Assembly (NCBI GenBank): GCA_038116945.1
Contig: JAYOEY010000012.1
Location: forward strand, 52,184-116,183
Length of the DNA stretch: 64,000 bases
Reading direction: 5' to 3'
DNA from: JAYOEY01 sp038116945
GTDB lineage: Bacteria > Pseudomonadota > Alphaproteobacteria > MPNO01 > UBA2964
The translations under genes and the position numbers were made by a program. Shown here one piece after another: positions 43,443 through 52,752 of the stretch; positions within the stretch are counted from its first letter, which is position 1; each line of letters begins with the position of its first letter. The notes under the pieces were generated by a model that saw only the letters and a program-made list of their open reading frames with translations, was not told the DNA's origin and did no database searches.

Positions 43443-46088
43443 ATGACCACCAGTACGAACGACATTCGCAGGGCGTTTCTCGCCTATTTCGGAAATGACG
43501 GCCACGAGATCGTCTCGTCGTCGCCGCTGGTGCCGCATAACGATCCGACGCTGCTGTTCACCAATGCGGGCATGGTCCAGTTCAAGAACCTGTTCACGGG
43601 TCTTGAAAGACGGTCCTATGTGCGCGCCGCGACTTCGCAGAAATGCGTCCGTGCCGGCGGCAAGCACAACGATCTTGAAAATGTCGGCCATACCGCGCGA
43701 CATCACACGTTCTTCGAGATGCTGGGCAATTTCTCGTTCGGCGATTATTTCAAGGAGCACGCCATTGAAATGGCGTGGAACCTGATCACCGGCGAATTCG
43801 GAATCGATCGGAACCGTCTCTGCGTCACCGTCTATCACGAAGACGACGAGGCGTTCGATCTCTGGAAGAAAATCGCCGGTCTTCCGGAAGACCGCATCAT
43901 CCGCATCGCGACCAGCGACAATTTCTGGGCGATGGGCGACACCGGCCCGTGCGGTCCGTGTTCGGAAATATTCTACGATCACGGCGACCACATTCCCGGC
44001 GGTCCGCCGGGCAGTCCCGACGAGGATGGCGACCGGTTCGTCGAGATATGGAACCTGGTCTTCATGCAGTTCGAACAGGTCGCCGCGGATACGCGCAACA
44101 GCCTGCCGAGTCCGTCGATCGATACCGGCATGGGGCTGGAGCGCATCGCGGCCGTGATGCAGGGCGTTCACGACAATTACGACATCGATACGCTGCGCGC
44201 GCTTGTCGAGGCATCGGCAGACGTCGCAGGGGTCGATCCGGATGGCGAACATCGGGTGTCGAACCGCGTGATAGCCGATCATCTGCGCGCAACGTCGTTT
44301 CTGATTGCCGACGGCGTTCTGCCGTCCAACGAAGGGCGTGGATACGTGCTGCGCCGGATCATGCGTCGCGCGATGCGCCATGCCCACATGATGGGCGCGG
44401 TCGACCCGGTGCTGCACAGGCTCGTCGGCGCGCTTGTCGCGGAGATGGGGGTGGCGTTTCCCGAACTGGCGCGTGCCGAGGCGCTGATCACGGAAACGCT
44501 GGAGCTGGAGGAAACCCGTTTCAAGCGAACGCTTGACCGCGGCCTTGGCCTGTTGACCGACGAAACGGAAAAGCTGGGCGATGGGGAGTCGCTGCCCGGC
44601 GATATCGCGTTCCGTCTCTACGACACCTTCGGGTTTCCGCTCGACCTTACCCAGGACGTGCTGCGCGGTCAGGGACGGGCGGTCGATGTCGCCGGTTTCG
44701 ACGCTGCCATGGCGCGGCAGAAGGCGGAGGCCCGCAAGGCCTGGGCCGGTTCGGGCGAGTCGGCCGATGAAACGGTCTGGTTCGATCTGTACGAACGGCA
44801 CGGCGCAACCGAGTTCCTCGGATACCGTGCCGAATCAGCCGAAGGCCAGATCGTCGCCATCGTGAAGGACGGCGAGACGGTCGACAGGGCGGCCGAGGGC
44901 GACACGGTCGCCGTATTGGTTAACCAGACGCCGTTTTATGGCGAGTCCGGCGGCCAGGTCGGCGATACAGGCGTGCTGTCGGCCGCGGGCGGGGGCCGGC
45001 TGGATGTGTCGGATACACAGAAGAAGGTCGGCCAGCACATTCATGTCGGCACGGTTACCGGCGGCGCTCTGACCGTCGGCGAGACGGTCGAACTGACGGT
45101 CGATCATGAGCGCCGGTCGGCGCTTCGGGCGCACCACTCGGCGACGCATCTGCTGCATGCGGCGCTGCGCGCCCATCTGGGCGATCATGTTACCCAGAAG
45201 GGGTCCATGGTGTCGCCCGACAGGCTTCGTTTCGATGTCAGCCATCCGAAGGCGATTGCCGTCGACGAGCTGCGGGCTGCGGCCGCCGACGTCAATCGGG
45301 AAATCGGCCGCAACGGCGAGGTGGCGACCCGCCTGATGACGCCGGACGACGCGATCGCCGCAGGCGCGATGGCCCTGTTCGGCGAGAAGTACGGCGACGA
45401 GGTCAGGGTCGTTACGATGGGCGGCTCCGACAACGCTCCTTTCTCCGTAGAGCTGTGCGGCGGAACCCATGTCTTCCGGACCGGCGATATCGGACCGTTC
45501 CGGATTCTGTCGGAGAGCGCCGTTGCCGCAGGGGTGCGCCGTATCGAGGCGGTTGCGGGCCGGGCGGCCATCGACCTGATGGATGAAAACGACGCCCTGC
45601 TGTCGCGTGCGGCCAGCGCGTTGAACGTGACGCCGGCCCAGTTGCCGGACCGTATCGCCGCTCTGCTGGAGGACCGCAAGCGGCTGGAGACCGAACTGTC
45701 CGATCTGCGCCGCAAGATGGCGACCGGAGGGGGCGGTTCGGCGGAAGCGGGCCACAAGGAAGTCGGCGGAATCAAATTCATCCGCCGCGAACTCGAAGGG
45801 GTGCCGCCGCGCGAACTGAAATCGCTTGCCGACGACCTGAAAAAACAGGTCGGCTCGGGGGTCGTATCGATCGCCGCCGCCGCCGACGGCAAGGCCTCGC
45901 TCGTGGTCGGGGTAACCGAGGATCTGACCGATCGTCTGAGCGCCGTCGATCTGGTGCGTGTCGGCTCGGCCGCGCTTGGAGGCAAGGGGGGCGGCGGACG
46001 TCCCGACATGGCACAGGCCGGCGGTCCGGATCCATCCAGGCTCGCCGACGCCAACAACGCCATCGAGGAGGCGTTAGGACAGGCATAA
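43443..46088 (+). CDS. alaS: alanine-tRNA ligase
   Basis: 881 aa, the normal full length. The N-terminal catalytic core starts with FLAYFGNDGHEIVSSSPLVPHNDPTLLFTNAGM. The editing domain has HSATHLLHAAL near 564 and CGGTH near 674, the zinc and deacylation motifs. The C-terminal C-Ala domain is present (GGGGRPDMAQAGG). It charges tRNA-Ala and clears Ser/Gly mischarges. AGGA lies 8 bases before the ATG. A terminator follows the stop. Confidence 0.97.
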   Translation: MTTSTNDIRRAFLAYFGNDGHEIVSSSPLVPHNDPTLLFTNAGMVQFKNLFTGLERRSYVRAATSQKCVRAGGKHNDLENVGHTARHHTFFEMLGNFSFGDYFKEHAIEMAWNLITGEFGIDRNRLCVTVYHEDDEAFDLWKKIAGLPEDRIIRIATSDNFWAMGDTGPCGPCSEIFYDHGDHIPGGPPGSPDEDGDRFVEIWNLVFMQFEQVAADTRNSLPSPSIDTGMGLERIAAVMQGVHDNYDIDTLRALVEASADVAGVDPDGEHRVSNRVIADHLRATSFLIADGVLPSNEGRGYVLRRIMRRAMRHAHMMGAVDPVLHRLVGALVAEMGVAFPELARAEALITETLELEETRFKRTLDRGLGLLTDETEKLGDGESLPGDIAFRLYDTFGFPLDLTQDVLRGQGRAVDVAGFDAAMARQKAEARKAWAGSGESADETVWFDLYERHGATEFLGYRAESAEGQIVAIVKDGETVDRAAEGDTVAVLVNQTPFYGESGGQVGDTGVLSAAGGGRLDVSDTQKKVGQHIHVGTVTGGALTVGETVELTVDHERRSALRAHHSATHLLHAALRAHLGDHVTQKGSMVSPDRLRFDVSHPKAIAVDELRAAAADVNREIGRNGEVATRLMTPDDAIAAGAMALFGEKYGDEVRVVTMGGSDNAPFSVELCGGTHVFRTGDIGPFRILSESAVAAGVRRIEAVAGRAAIDLMDENDALLSRAASALNVTPAQLPDRIAALLEDRKRLETELSDLRRKMATGGGGSAEAGHKEVGGIKFIRRELEGVPPRELKSLADDLKKQVGSGVVSIAAAADGKASLVVGVTEDLTDRLSAVDLVRVGSAALGGKGGGGRPDMAQAGGPDPSRLADANNAIEEALGQA

Positions 46089-46092
46089 CGGG

Positions 46093-46122
46093 GCTCGACT
46101 ACTCTTCGTCGAGCGGTTTTTT
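46093..46122 (+). terminator. Rho-independent terminator of alaS
   Basis: GCTCGAC at 46093-46099 pairs with GTCGAGC at 46108-46114, followed by GG and six T. It starts 5 bp after the alaS stop and overlaps the last codons of the convergent small gene. Confidence 0.85.
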
Positions 46123-46446
46123 CTCAATAAGCACCCAGCCTTCGACATTGTCCCTGAGCGTCACGCCTCTTGCATCGAGTTCGATGAGAAGACGCCGGCA
46201 TTCTTCCGGCGGGGTGCCGGTAACCCGGCACAGCGTCGTCAGGGTTCTTCCGTCCTTGAAGCGTTCGTCGGTCAGCAATTTCAGCAACAGCGCCTTCCGC
46301 GGCCCGTTATGGCGTTCCTCGTGCCGCCGTTCGCGCCATTGTTCGAGCCAGCGCGGCCCCCAGTACGCGCTGACGGTGCCGCCCAGCGCGCCCAGAAGGC
46401 CGCCGATCATTCCGCCGATGACGGCGATCAGTAGTTCGTCAGACAT
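46099..46446 (-). CDS. small membrane-anchored protein of unknown function
   Basis: 115 aa. One N-terminal membrane segment (LLIAVIGGMIGGLLGALGGTVSAY, about 5-28), then a basic linker (WRERRHEERHNGPRK) and a 60-residue C-terminal part (LLTDERFKDGRTLTTLCRVTGTPPEECRRLLIELDARGV) that reads like a winged-helix fold. No known family recognised. It might sense or bind something at the membrane. It overlaps the alaS terminator at its 3' end. Confidence 0.72.
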   Translation of the reverse strand: MSDELLIAVIGGMIGGLLGALGGTVSAYWGPRWLEQWRERRHEERHNGPRKALLLKLLTDERFKDGRTLTTLCRVTGTPPEECRRLLIELDARGVTLRDNVEGWVLIEKKPLDEE

Positions 46447-46458
46447 CGTTTTTCGCTG

Positions 46459-47049
46459 TCATAGCCGCGCCGAACTGGATGGTGCGGCAGAAGTCCCCAT
46501 GGCGCGCAGCCTGTCGAGCGCTTCTTTCGGCGTATCCGCCAGGGAATAGAGTTCACGCGTAGGGGGCGCGGCGAACTCGTGTTCGATCGTGGCCTCAATC
46601 ATCTCGTCCAGCTTCGTCCAGTATCCCTTCGTGTTCAGGATGACGATCGGCTTGGCGTGCATTCCGAGCTGCTTCCAGGTGATGACTTCGAACGTTTCTT
46701 CCAGCGTTCCGACGCCGCCGGGAAGGGAAAGGAATCCGTCCGACAGATCGAACATGCGGCGCTTGCGTTCATGCATCGAATCGACGATGTCGAGCCGCGT
46801 GACCTCTCGATGGCCGTGTTCCCGTTCGACCAGATAGTCGGGAATGACGCCGATGACTTCTCCACCCGCTTTCAGCGCGGCGTTGGCAATGGTGCCCATG
46901 ATGCCTGCATTGCCGCCGCCATACACCAGGGTGATCCCCTGGGTTGCCATAAGCGTGCCGAGTTCGCGCGCCGCCCGCGCATACAGGGGGTCGCTACCGG
47001 TCGAGGCGCCGCAAAATACGCATATAGCCCGGACTTCCAGATTTGCCAT
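46459..47049 (-). CDS. LOG family phosphoribohydrolase (TIGR00730)
   Basis: 196 aa, the normal short form. VYGGGNAGIMGTIANAAL near 42 and PGGVGTLEETFEVITW near 109 match cytokinin riboside 5'-monophosphate phosphoribohydrolase (LOG), which frees the base from nucleoside monophosphates. Located 12 bp upstream of the small membrane protein gene on the same strand. Divergent from cytochrome c' across 156 bp. Confidence 0.9.
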   Translation of the reverse strand: MANLEVRAICVFCGASTGSDPLYARAARELGTLMATQGITLVYGGGNAGIMGTIANAALKAGGEVIGVIPDYLVEREHGHREVTRLDIVDSMHERKRRMFDLSDGFLSLPGGVGTLEETFEVITWKQLGMHAKPIVILNTKGYWTKLDEMIEATIEHEFAAPPTRELYSLADTPKEALDRLRAMGTSAAPSSSARL

Positions 47050-47205
47050 GCCGTTTTCCGTTGCTCACAGATTTCACCGCGGATGCTGTCCCGATATGTA
47101 CTTGACGGGCGGCGGTAAAGGTAGAGAATTCTTTGAACGAGGCCGTCTGGCGGAGACGGTCGGATATTCCATAATTCGAAGTTATCTAAAAACAGGGAGG
47201 TTTTG

Positions 47206-47715
47206 ATGAAAAAAACGATGAGGACACTCGTGATTGCCGTGGCCGGCATCGGGCTGGGCGTGGCGCTGGCTGCGACGAAGGCATCGGCTGCGGACGTCGT
47301 CGACGTCCGGAACGCGATCATGAAAGAGTTTTCCGGCCACAACAAGGCGATCAAGGCGTTTCTGAAGGGCAACAAGGATCCGAAGAAAGCAAAGGCTCTT
47401 GGCAACGCAGGCGATATCGAATTTCGCGCCTCGGGGATGGTCGCGGTAGCCAAGTCGCTGCCGAAATATTTCCCGAAGGGCACCGCAGTCGGAGAAACCA
47501 AGGCAAAGACCCGGGCCAAGGCGGAAATCTGGTCCGACTGGGCAGGATTCCAGGCGGCAGCGAACAAAATGGCGGCTGAAGCGGCAAAGCTGGAAGCCGC
47601 TGCGGCGACCGGTGACAAGGCCAAGATCGAAGCCGTCATGAAGAATTTCGGGAAGGCCGCCTGCGGTTCGTGCCATCGGAAGTACCGGGCGCCCGAAAAG
47701 AAGAAATCTTCCTGA
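47206..47715 (+). CDS. cytochrome c'
   Basis: 169 aa. Sec signal peptide ending near ASA-AD (about residue 29). The mature part is a four-helix type sequence with the haem motif CGSCHRKYR at the very C-terminus (Cys151, Cys154, His155), which is diagnostic of cytochrome c'. Such proteins bind NO and protect against nitrosative stress or carry electrons in the periplasm. Strong AGGGAGG ribosome site. A di-haem cytochrome gene follows 22 bp downstream. Confidence 0.9.
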   Translation: MKKTMRTLVIAVAGIGLGVALAATKASAADVVDVRNAIMKEFSGHNKAIKAFLKGNKDPKKAKALGNAGDIEFRASGMVAVAKSLPKYFPKGTAVGETKAKTRAKAEIWSDWAGFQAAANKMAAEAAKLEAAAATGDKAKIEAVMKNFGKAACGSCHRKYRAPEKKKSS

Positions 47716-47737
47716 CATCCTGGCAAGGGAAAACGCC

Positions 47738-48625
47738 ATGAGGCGTTCCGGGACGAGATCGGGGGCGGCGCTTGCCGCCCCTTTTCTGTTCGTGCTGTCG
47801 ATTGTTGCGCCGTCAGCGGTTGTTGCGGCCGATGATCTTCTGGCGCGAGGGGCGGTTCTGTTTGCCGCCGGCGGCTGCGGCAACTGTCACACCGATACCA
47901 AGAAAAAGGGAAAGCCGCTTGCGGGCGGGCATGCGCTGAAGACGCCGTTCGGCACGTTTTACACGCCGAATATTTCGCCTGACAGGACGCACGGGATCGG
48001 CGCGTGGAGCGAGAAGGATTTTGTCCGCGCGATGCGGGAAGGCAAGGCGCCCGACGGCAGCAACTATTTTCCCGTTTTTCCGTATACGTCCTATACCAAC
48101 ATGACCGACGACGACCTGAAGGCGCTCAAGGCCTACATCTTCGCGCAACCGCCGGTCGCCCAGCCGAACAGGCCCCACGATGTCGGATTTCCCTTCAACA
48201 TCCGCTTCGGACAGGCTTTCTGGAAGATGCTCTTTTTCGAGAAGGGGCCCTATCGGCCCGATCCGTCCAGACCCGCCGAATGGAACAGGGGGGCCTATCT
48301 CGCGAACGCCGTTGCCCATTGCGCCGAATGCCATACGCCGAGAAACGCTCTCGGCGGGCTGAAACGCGATCGCTGGATGGCTGGGACGGCGAAGGGGGAA
48401 GGTCCGGACGGGCTTGCCATACCGAACATCACGCCGCACAGGTCCAACGGCATCGGCAAATGGAGCGTCGGCCAGATCGCGGAGTATCTGGGTAGCGGCG
48501 AGCAGCCGGACGGAGACTATGCGGGTTCCCTGATGGCGGACGTGATCGACAAGGGGACGGACTTGTTGAGCGCATCAGATCGCCGGGCCATCGCCATCTA
48601 TATCCTGTCTTTGCCGCCTCTTTGA
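47738..48625 (+). CDS. di-haem c-type cytochrome
   Basis: 295 aa. Signal peptide to about residue 30. Two haem sites: CGNCH near 47 and CAECH near 196, each in a cytochrome c domain with TFYTPNISPDRTHGIG- and IPNITPHRSNGIG-type loops. This arrangement is that of the alcohol/gluconate dehydrogenase cytochrome subunits, here with two domains rather than three. Probably passes electrons from a periplasmic dehydrogenase to the chain, together with cytochrome c'. Confidence 0.88.
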   Translation: MRRSGTRSGAALAAPFLFVLSIVAPSAVVAADDLLARGAVLFAAGGCGNCHTDTKKKGKPLAGGHALKTPFGTFYTPNISPDRTHGIGAWSEKDFVRAMREGKAPDGSNYFPVFPYTSYTNMTDDDLKALKAYIFAQPPVAQPNRPHDVGFPFNIRFGQAFWKMLFFEKGPYRPDPSRPAEWNRGAYLANAVAHCAECHTPRNALGGLKRDRWMAGTAKGEGPDGLAIPNITPHRSNGIGKWSVGQIAEYLGSGEQPDGDYAGSLMADVIDKGTDLLSASDRRAIAIYILSLPPL

Positions 48626-48742
48626 ACGCGCCGGGCGCGGGCGGGGCTGGCGTCGATTCGCTGCGACGGATTGCGCGCCATGGCCGGGAGGATTACCCTC
48701 GCATGGCATTGAAATGAAGTTCAGCCCCCGGGAGGGCGAAAC

Positions 48743-49951
48743 GTGACGAAGCCGCTCTATTTGGCAATGGCGGGCGTCTTTATTGCTATCGTCGCGCTCG
48801 CACTGAATTTCCTGGATAGCCAGGGAGACCGGGCGGACACTCAAGCGCGTATCGAAGGAAAAGCGCAGGCGCCCGCGACTACAGGCATCGCGGCCAGGGA
48901 TCCGGCACCATTGCCGTCTTCCGCGCAATCGGCAGGGCAGAACAAGCCCGAGGCCGCCGGTCCGAAATCCGAGAAAGCAGCGACCCCGCCGGAGGTTCCC
49001 TCCGTGAAGGGCGATGGCGGAGAGCCCGCAGCGAAATCGGCGCCGATTTCCATAGCACCCAGTTTTGACGTGGTTCGCGTGAATCCGAGGGGCGATGTCG
49101 TCATAGCAGGGCGGTCGGCGCCGAATGCCGAAATTTCCATAAGCCTGGGAAAAAATGTAATCGGGAAAGCACGTGCGGACAGTCGGGGAGAATGGGTCTT
49201 CGTTCCCGACAAGCCGCTGGCGCCTGGTAGCCACGAATTGTCCCTGACGGCGAAAGGTCCGGATGGCGCCGTGATGGAAGGCGGCCGGAGCGCCATCGTT
49301 GCAGTGCCCGAAAGAAAACGGGATATTGCGGCCAGGGAAGGGGCTGAGAAAGGGACCGGTCAATTGTCAGGTCCCCTCGCGGTTCTCGTGCCACGGGATG
49401 GCGACGGGCCGACGAAAGTGATCAGGACGCCGGGGCAGGTGGATGCTCCGGCGACGCCCAAAGCACAAGAGGGACAGCCCGCAACGGTGCCGGCAAAGGA
49501 GAATGGCGGCCTCGTCCTCGATGCCGTCGATTACGACGAGAAGGGCAGGCTGATCGTGAGCGGGCGGGGCGGCGCCGAACGGGATGTAAATGTGTACATG
49601 GACAACAGGTTTATCGGCCGGTCTCCGGTCGACAGTTCCAGGCAGTGGCAGGTCGCGCCTCCGGTTGCGGTTGAGCCCGGCCTGTATTCATTGCGAATCG
49701 ACCAGGTAGACCGCTCCGGAAAGGTCGAGTCGAGAATAGAAACCCAGTTTGCGCGTGCCGGGCTCGCATCCAAGGCGATCAAGCCCGGCGAAGTCCACGT
49801 GGAGCCCGGCAACAGCCTGTGGCGTATCGCGCGCCGGATATACGGTAAAGGCATCCGCTACTCGGTAATCTACGAGGCCAACCGGGCCCAGATCAGGGAT
49901 CCCGATCTCATATATCCGGGGCAGGTCTTTATCGTACCGCACCAGAACTGA
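48743..49951 (+). CDS. LysM-domain protein with Ig-like repeats, membrane-anchored
   Basis: 402 aa from a GTG start with GGAGGG upstream. An N-terminal membrane anchor at about 5-25 is followed by a long Ala/Pro/Lys linker to about 105. Two beta-rich Ig-like domains follow (about 108-190 and 252-335; VRVNPRGDVVIAGRSAPNAEISI and VDYDEKGRLIVSGRGGAERDVNVYMDN are similar to each other). A C-terminal LysM domain (EVHVEPGNSLWRIARRIYGKG...PGQVFIVPH) binds peptidoglycan. Likely links the inner membrane to the wall. Confidence 0.87.
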   Translation: MTKPLYLAMAGVFIAIVALALNFLDSQGDRADTQARIEGKAQAPATTGIAARDPAPLPSSAQSAGQNKPEAAGPKSEKAATPPEVPSVKGDGGEPAAKSAPISIAPSFDVVRVNPRGDVVIAGRSAPNAEISISLGKNVIGKARADSRGEWVFVPDKPLAPGSHELSLTAKGPDGAVMEGGRSAIVAVPERKRDIAAREGAEKGTGQLSGPLAVLVPRDGDGPTKVIRTPGQVDAPATPKAQEGQPATVPAKENGGLVLDAVDYDEKGRLIVSGRGGAERDVNVYMDNRFIGRSPVDSSRQWQVAPPVAVEPGLYSLRIDQVDRSGKVESRIETQFARAGLASKAIKPGEVHVEPGNSLWRIARRIYGKGIRYSVIYEANRAQIRDPDLIYPGQVFIVPHQN

Positions 49952-49961
49952 CGCATGTATC

Positions 49962-49984
49962 TGGCGATTTCCTGCCCATCGCCA
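49962..49984 (+). terminator. weak hairpin after the LysM gene
   Basis: TGGCGAT at 49962-49968 pairs with ATCGCCA at 49978-49984, 11 bp after the stop, followed by TCTTCTCCC. Short stem and imperfect tail. Confidence 0.35.
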
Positions 49985-50073
49985 TCTTCTCCCATCAACG
50001 AGCCGGAAACTGTGCGGACAGGGCAGTTTTCAACCTTATGTATACTGTCAGGATAGTCCGGTAATAGACTGAT

Positions 50074-50496
50074 TTACCGTGATTTTTCTTCTGTAATGCA
50101 TTTGTCCAGAAGTTCCTGAAGCGGCTTGAGGCTGACAATGATCGCCGCAGCGCCCGCTACAACGTAAGATGGCGGTGGGCTGCTGGAATAGACCATCTGG
50201 CGGCGCACGTAGATCGCGCTGTTCTTGTCGATCGAGACGGTCGTGTTCGGCAACAGCGACGCAGCGCGCAGAAGCGATCTCATATGCTGTCGCGCGCCCG
50301 CGGATTCCGCGCTGAAAGGGACGTGGCCCAGGAGACAGCGCAGGACAAGTTCGGCCCCGCCCGACCTGTTAGAGCGAATGGCCGCATCGACCCGGCGTCC
50401 CGCGCAGGCAAAGCGGAATGTTGCCGGCAAAGGCATGTAGTGAGATGCGAGAACGCCGGACCCGGCTGATTCGGAGAGGGGATGAAAGGTGGCCAT
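50074..50496 (-). CDS. hypothetical protein, 140 aa
   Basis: 140 aa. The central part (NTTVSIDKNSAIYVRRQMVYSSSPPPSYVVAGAAAIIVSLKPL) has a coding look with a hydrophobic C-terminal stretch. No family recognised. The start is uncertain: no ribosome site precedes 50496, and an internal ATG (MPLPATFRF) is possible. It stands alone between the LysM and acyl-CoA synthetase genes. Confidence 0.45.
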   Translation of the reverse strand: MATFHPLSESAGSGVLASHYMPLPATFRFACAGRRVDAAIRSNRSGGAELVLRCLLGHVPFSAESAGARQHMRSLLRAASLLPNTTVSIDKNSAIYVRRQMVYSSSPPPSYVVAGAAAIIVSLKPLQELLDKCITEEKSR

Positions 50497-50611
50497 GGGA
50501 CAGAAACGGGTTCAAAAAACTTTTCTGATACCCTGATACTCCGACCGATTTAACAACCCGTTAGTGCGGCGATCGGGAATGCTCCGGCCAGAATTTTTTT
50601 CCGGCGTCCGG

Positions 50612-52195
50612 TCAGGACGGGTTTTGCTTCAGCCAGAGATCTTTGAGCCTGTCGCGCAGGACCTTTCCGCGGTCGGATTTCGGCAGATCGTCGACGATGT
50701 AGATTTTTTTGGGCGCCTTGAAGTCAGGCAACGATCGTGTGCAATGAGCGAAAATTTCCTCCTCGCCGACCGTTTCGCCGGGTTTCGGCACCACGTATCC
50801 CACGACTTCTTCGCCATAAATCGCATCGGGGACGCCGATTGCGGCTGCCTGGCTCAACTGCGGGTGGGTCAGCAGGACATTGTCGATTTCCAGCGGTGCG
50901 ATATTCACGCCGCCACGGATAATCAGGTCCTTTGTCCGTCCGGTAACCTGAACGAAGCCGTCTTCGTCCATGATGGCGAGATCGCCAGTCCGGATCCGGA
51001 CGTCCTCGAAATCCTCCCACTCGCCCTCCGGCGAGATGACCGCCGTGCAGGTCTGCGGTCCGCCGATGGTGACTTCGCCTTCCTCGCCCTGCGGCACGGC
51101 ATTCCCGTCATTGTCGACGATCAGAAATTCCTGGTGTTTGGCCGGTGGCCCGACCGTTCCCATGCGCCGTCGATAATGGCGGTTGCCGCAGATCCATCCC
51201 GCTTCGGACATGCCGTATAGCTGCAGCAGCGTCACGCCGTACATCTCCTCGAACCGTTTCCACTGTTCGGGCGAGAGCGGCGCGGTCGAGCAGGTCATCA
51301 GGCGCAGGGAGGGAATGTCCTCTGCGGTGATCCCCGCGGGTTCGTTGAGCAGCATGTTGACGACGGTGGGAACGCCCGCCGAAAAGGTAATGTTATGCTC
51401 CCGGATCCAGTCGAAGAACCGCGATCTCGAAAACCGTTTGGCGATGTACATTGAAAGTCCGGTCAGGATCCAGGGACCGAGGCTGAGAACCTGTGCGGAA
51501 TTCCAGCCGAACGACCTGTATTCTAGCGTCCGGTCGTCTGCGGTCAGGCCCAGAAAGTCTATGGTATTCAATCCGTTAAGCCAGTAGGCCTCGTAATCGT
51601 ACACGACGCATTTGGGCCGCGACGTTGTGCCGGACGTGCAGAAGATACAGGACAGATCGTCCGCTTCGTTTTCGCTGTCGACTTCGGGGGCGGCCGGCGT
51701 GGCGGCGACCACGGAGAAGAATTCGTCGGCGCCAGCGTCGCCCGCCATTTCGGGCGACCACTTCGCGAACCGCATCGCCTCGCCGCCAACGCCGTCGGTC
51801 AGGGCGGGCCCGTCCAGCCCTTCCTGCCATAGCGTGAGCTTCGGTCCGATCGAGCCGAGAAGAGAGTTGATGTGATTGACGTTGATTTCCACGTTCAGCG
51901 GACAGATCACAGCGCCGAGCCGCCAGATCCCCATCCAGATGATCATTTTCTCGAGGCCCTCGTCGGACAGGACGCCGATCCGGTCTCCCTTTCCGATGCC
52001 GCGATCCGCCAGATATCGCGCGACTTTATTGGCCCATTCCGCCATCTGGTCCCAGCTGATGCTGCGTTTCTCGTCGAGATCGTAAAGGGCGATCTTGTCC
52101 GGATGGCGCTTGCGATAGTCGTCGAGCACGCTTCGAATTGAACGAAACGGTATATCCATTGCCGGTTGGGCAAACCGATGCCGGGTTTGATTCAT
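50612..52195 (-). CDS. AMP-binding acyl-CoA/aryl-CoA synthetase
   Basis: 527 aa, adenylate-forming class I. Motifs: A3 CTSGTTSRPK near 196, A5 LYGMSEAGW near 325, A7 RTGDLAIMDEDGFVQVTGRTKDLIIRGG near 417, A10 PKSDRGKVLRD with the catalytic Lys near 514. It activates a carboxylic acid to its CoA thioester with ATP. A CaiC or benzoate/cyclohexanecarboxylate-CoA ligase-like substrate is likely. GAGGA site before ATG 52195. Monocistronic in view. Confidence 0.9.
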   Translation of the reverse strand: MNQTRHRFAQPAMDIPFRSIRSVLDDYRKRHPDKIALYDLDEKRSISWDQMAEWANKVARYLADRGIGKGDRIGVLSDEGLEKMIIWMGIWRLGAVICPLNVEINVNHINSLLGSIGPKLTLWQEGLDGPALTDGVGGEAMRFAKWSPEMAGDAGADEFFSVVAATPAAPEVDSENEADDLSCIFCTSGTTSRPKCVVYDYEAYWLNGLNTIDFLGLTADDRTLEYRSFGWNSAQVLSLGPWILTGLSMYIAKRFSRSRFFDWIREHNITFSAGVPTVVNMLLNEPAGITAEDIPSLRLMTCSTAPLSPEQWKRFEEMYGVTLLQLYGMSEAGWICGNRHYRRRMGTVGPPAKHQEFLIVDNDGNAVPQGEEGEVTIGGPQTCTAVISPEGEWEDFEDVRIRTGDLAIMDEDGFVQVTGRTKDLIIRGGVNIAPLEIDNVLLTHPQLSQAAAIGVPDAIYGEEVVGYVVPKPGETVGEEEIFAHCTRSLPDFKAPKKIYIVDDLPKSDRGKVLRDRLKDLWLKQNPS

Positions 52196-52752
52196 TGACT
52201 GATCCTCAGGTCCGAACAGGAATGTTTTCGATTAGGTCAGCGGCGTCAAGGGGGGCCGCGTTTTCGAGTTATGTCGTCCCCTGTCAACGCAGCAGGCGCT
52301 GACGGGGGGCGACATGACCTGCAGGTCCTCCGGTTTCTGTCGCTGTTTTGAGGTCTCGCCGTTCGCGGCCGCGAGGGCAGGCTGGTTTTGCATTCGGCGC
52401 AGGCACAAACGTTTGCATGCGCGGGGATGCGCTCTCGAGAAATGCTCTATAGAGTCGCGTTCGGGCGAATGTCGTGGTATAAATCCGGTACGGGTGAGGT
52501 TTGTCCGAGAGCCGTGGAAGACAGCCTGGTCAAAGGCGGGACGCGACATTTTCGAGGCTGTGGCTTGAACAGATTGCGACAGAGAAAGAAGAGCGTGTCA
52601 AAAAATTTTACGGTTCGGTAGGGACGGAGGAGCAAAACTGGCGTAAAGCGCTGGTTTCTATCAGGTTAAGGAAGCTGGCATAAATTTTGCATATAGACAT
52701 GATGAGAACGAGTCTTTTGATTGGCGTCAGGGACTGTTAACGTTTGAGTGGG
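52196..52752. other. 557 bp intergenic region upstream of the PEP-CTERM gene
   Basis: No convincing gene. Short frames here lack ribosome sites and homology. The right part is AT-richer and holds the sigma-54 promoter. A perfect 10 bp palindrome CTCTATAGAG sits at 52445-52454, about 230 bp upstream of that promoter, a plausible enhancer distance. The left 60 bp would include the promoter of the acyl-CoA synthetase gene. Confidence 0.5.
52676..52691 (+). promoter_or_regulatory. sigma-54 (RpoN) promoter of the PEP-CTERM gene
   Basis: TGGCATAAATTTTGCA matches the -24/-12 consensus TGGCACG-N4-TTGCA at every key base: GG at 52677-52678, GC at 52689-52690, correct spacing. The start site would be near 52702, leaving a leader of about 50 bases. 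Confidence 0.75.

Noticed and set aside
52232..52549. 105-codon minus-strand frame between the acyl-CoA synthetase and PEP-CTERM genes
   Set aside because: No ribosome site, no domain and low-complexity basic composition; the region fits a promoter and leader better.
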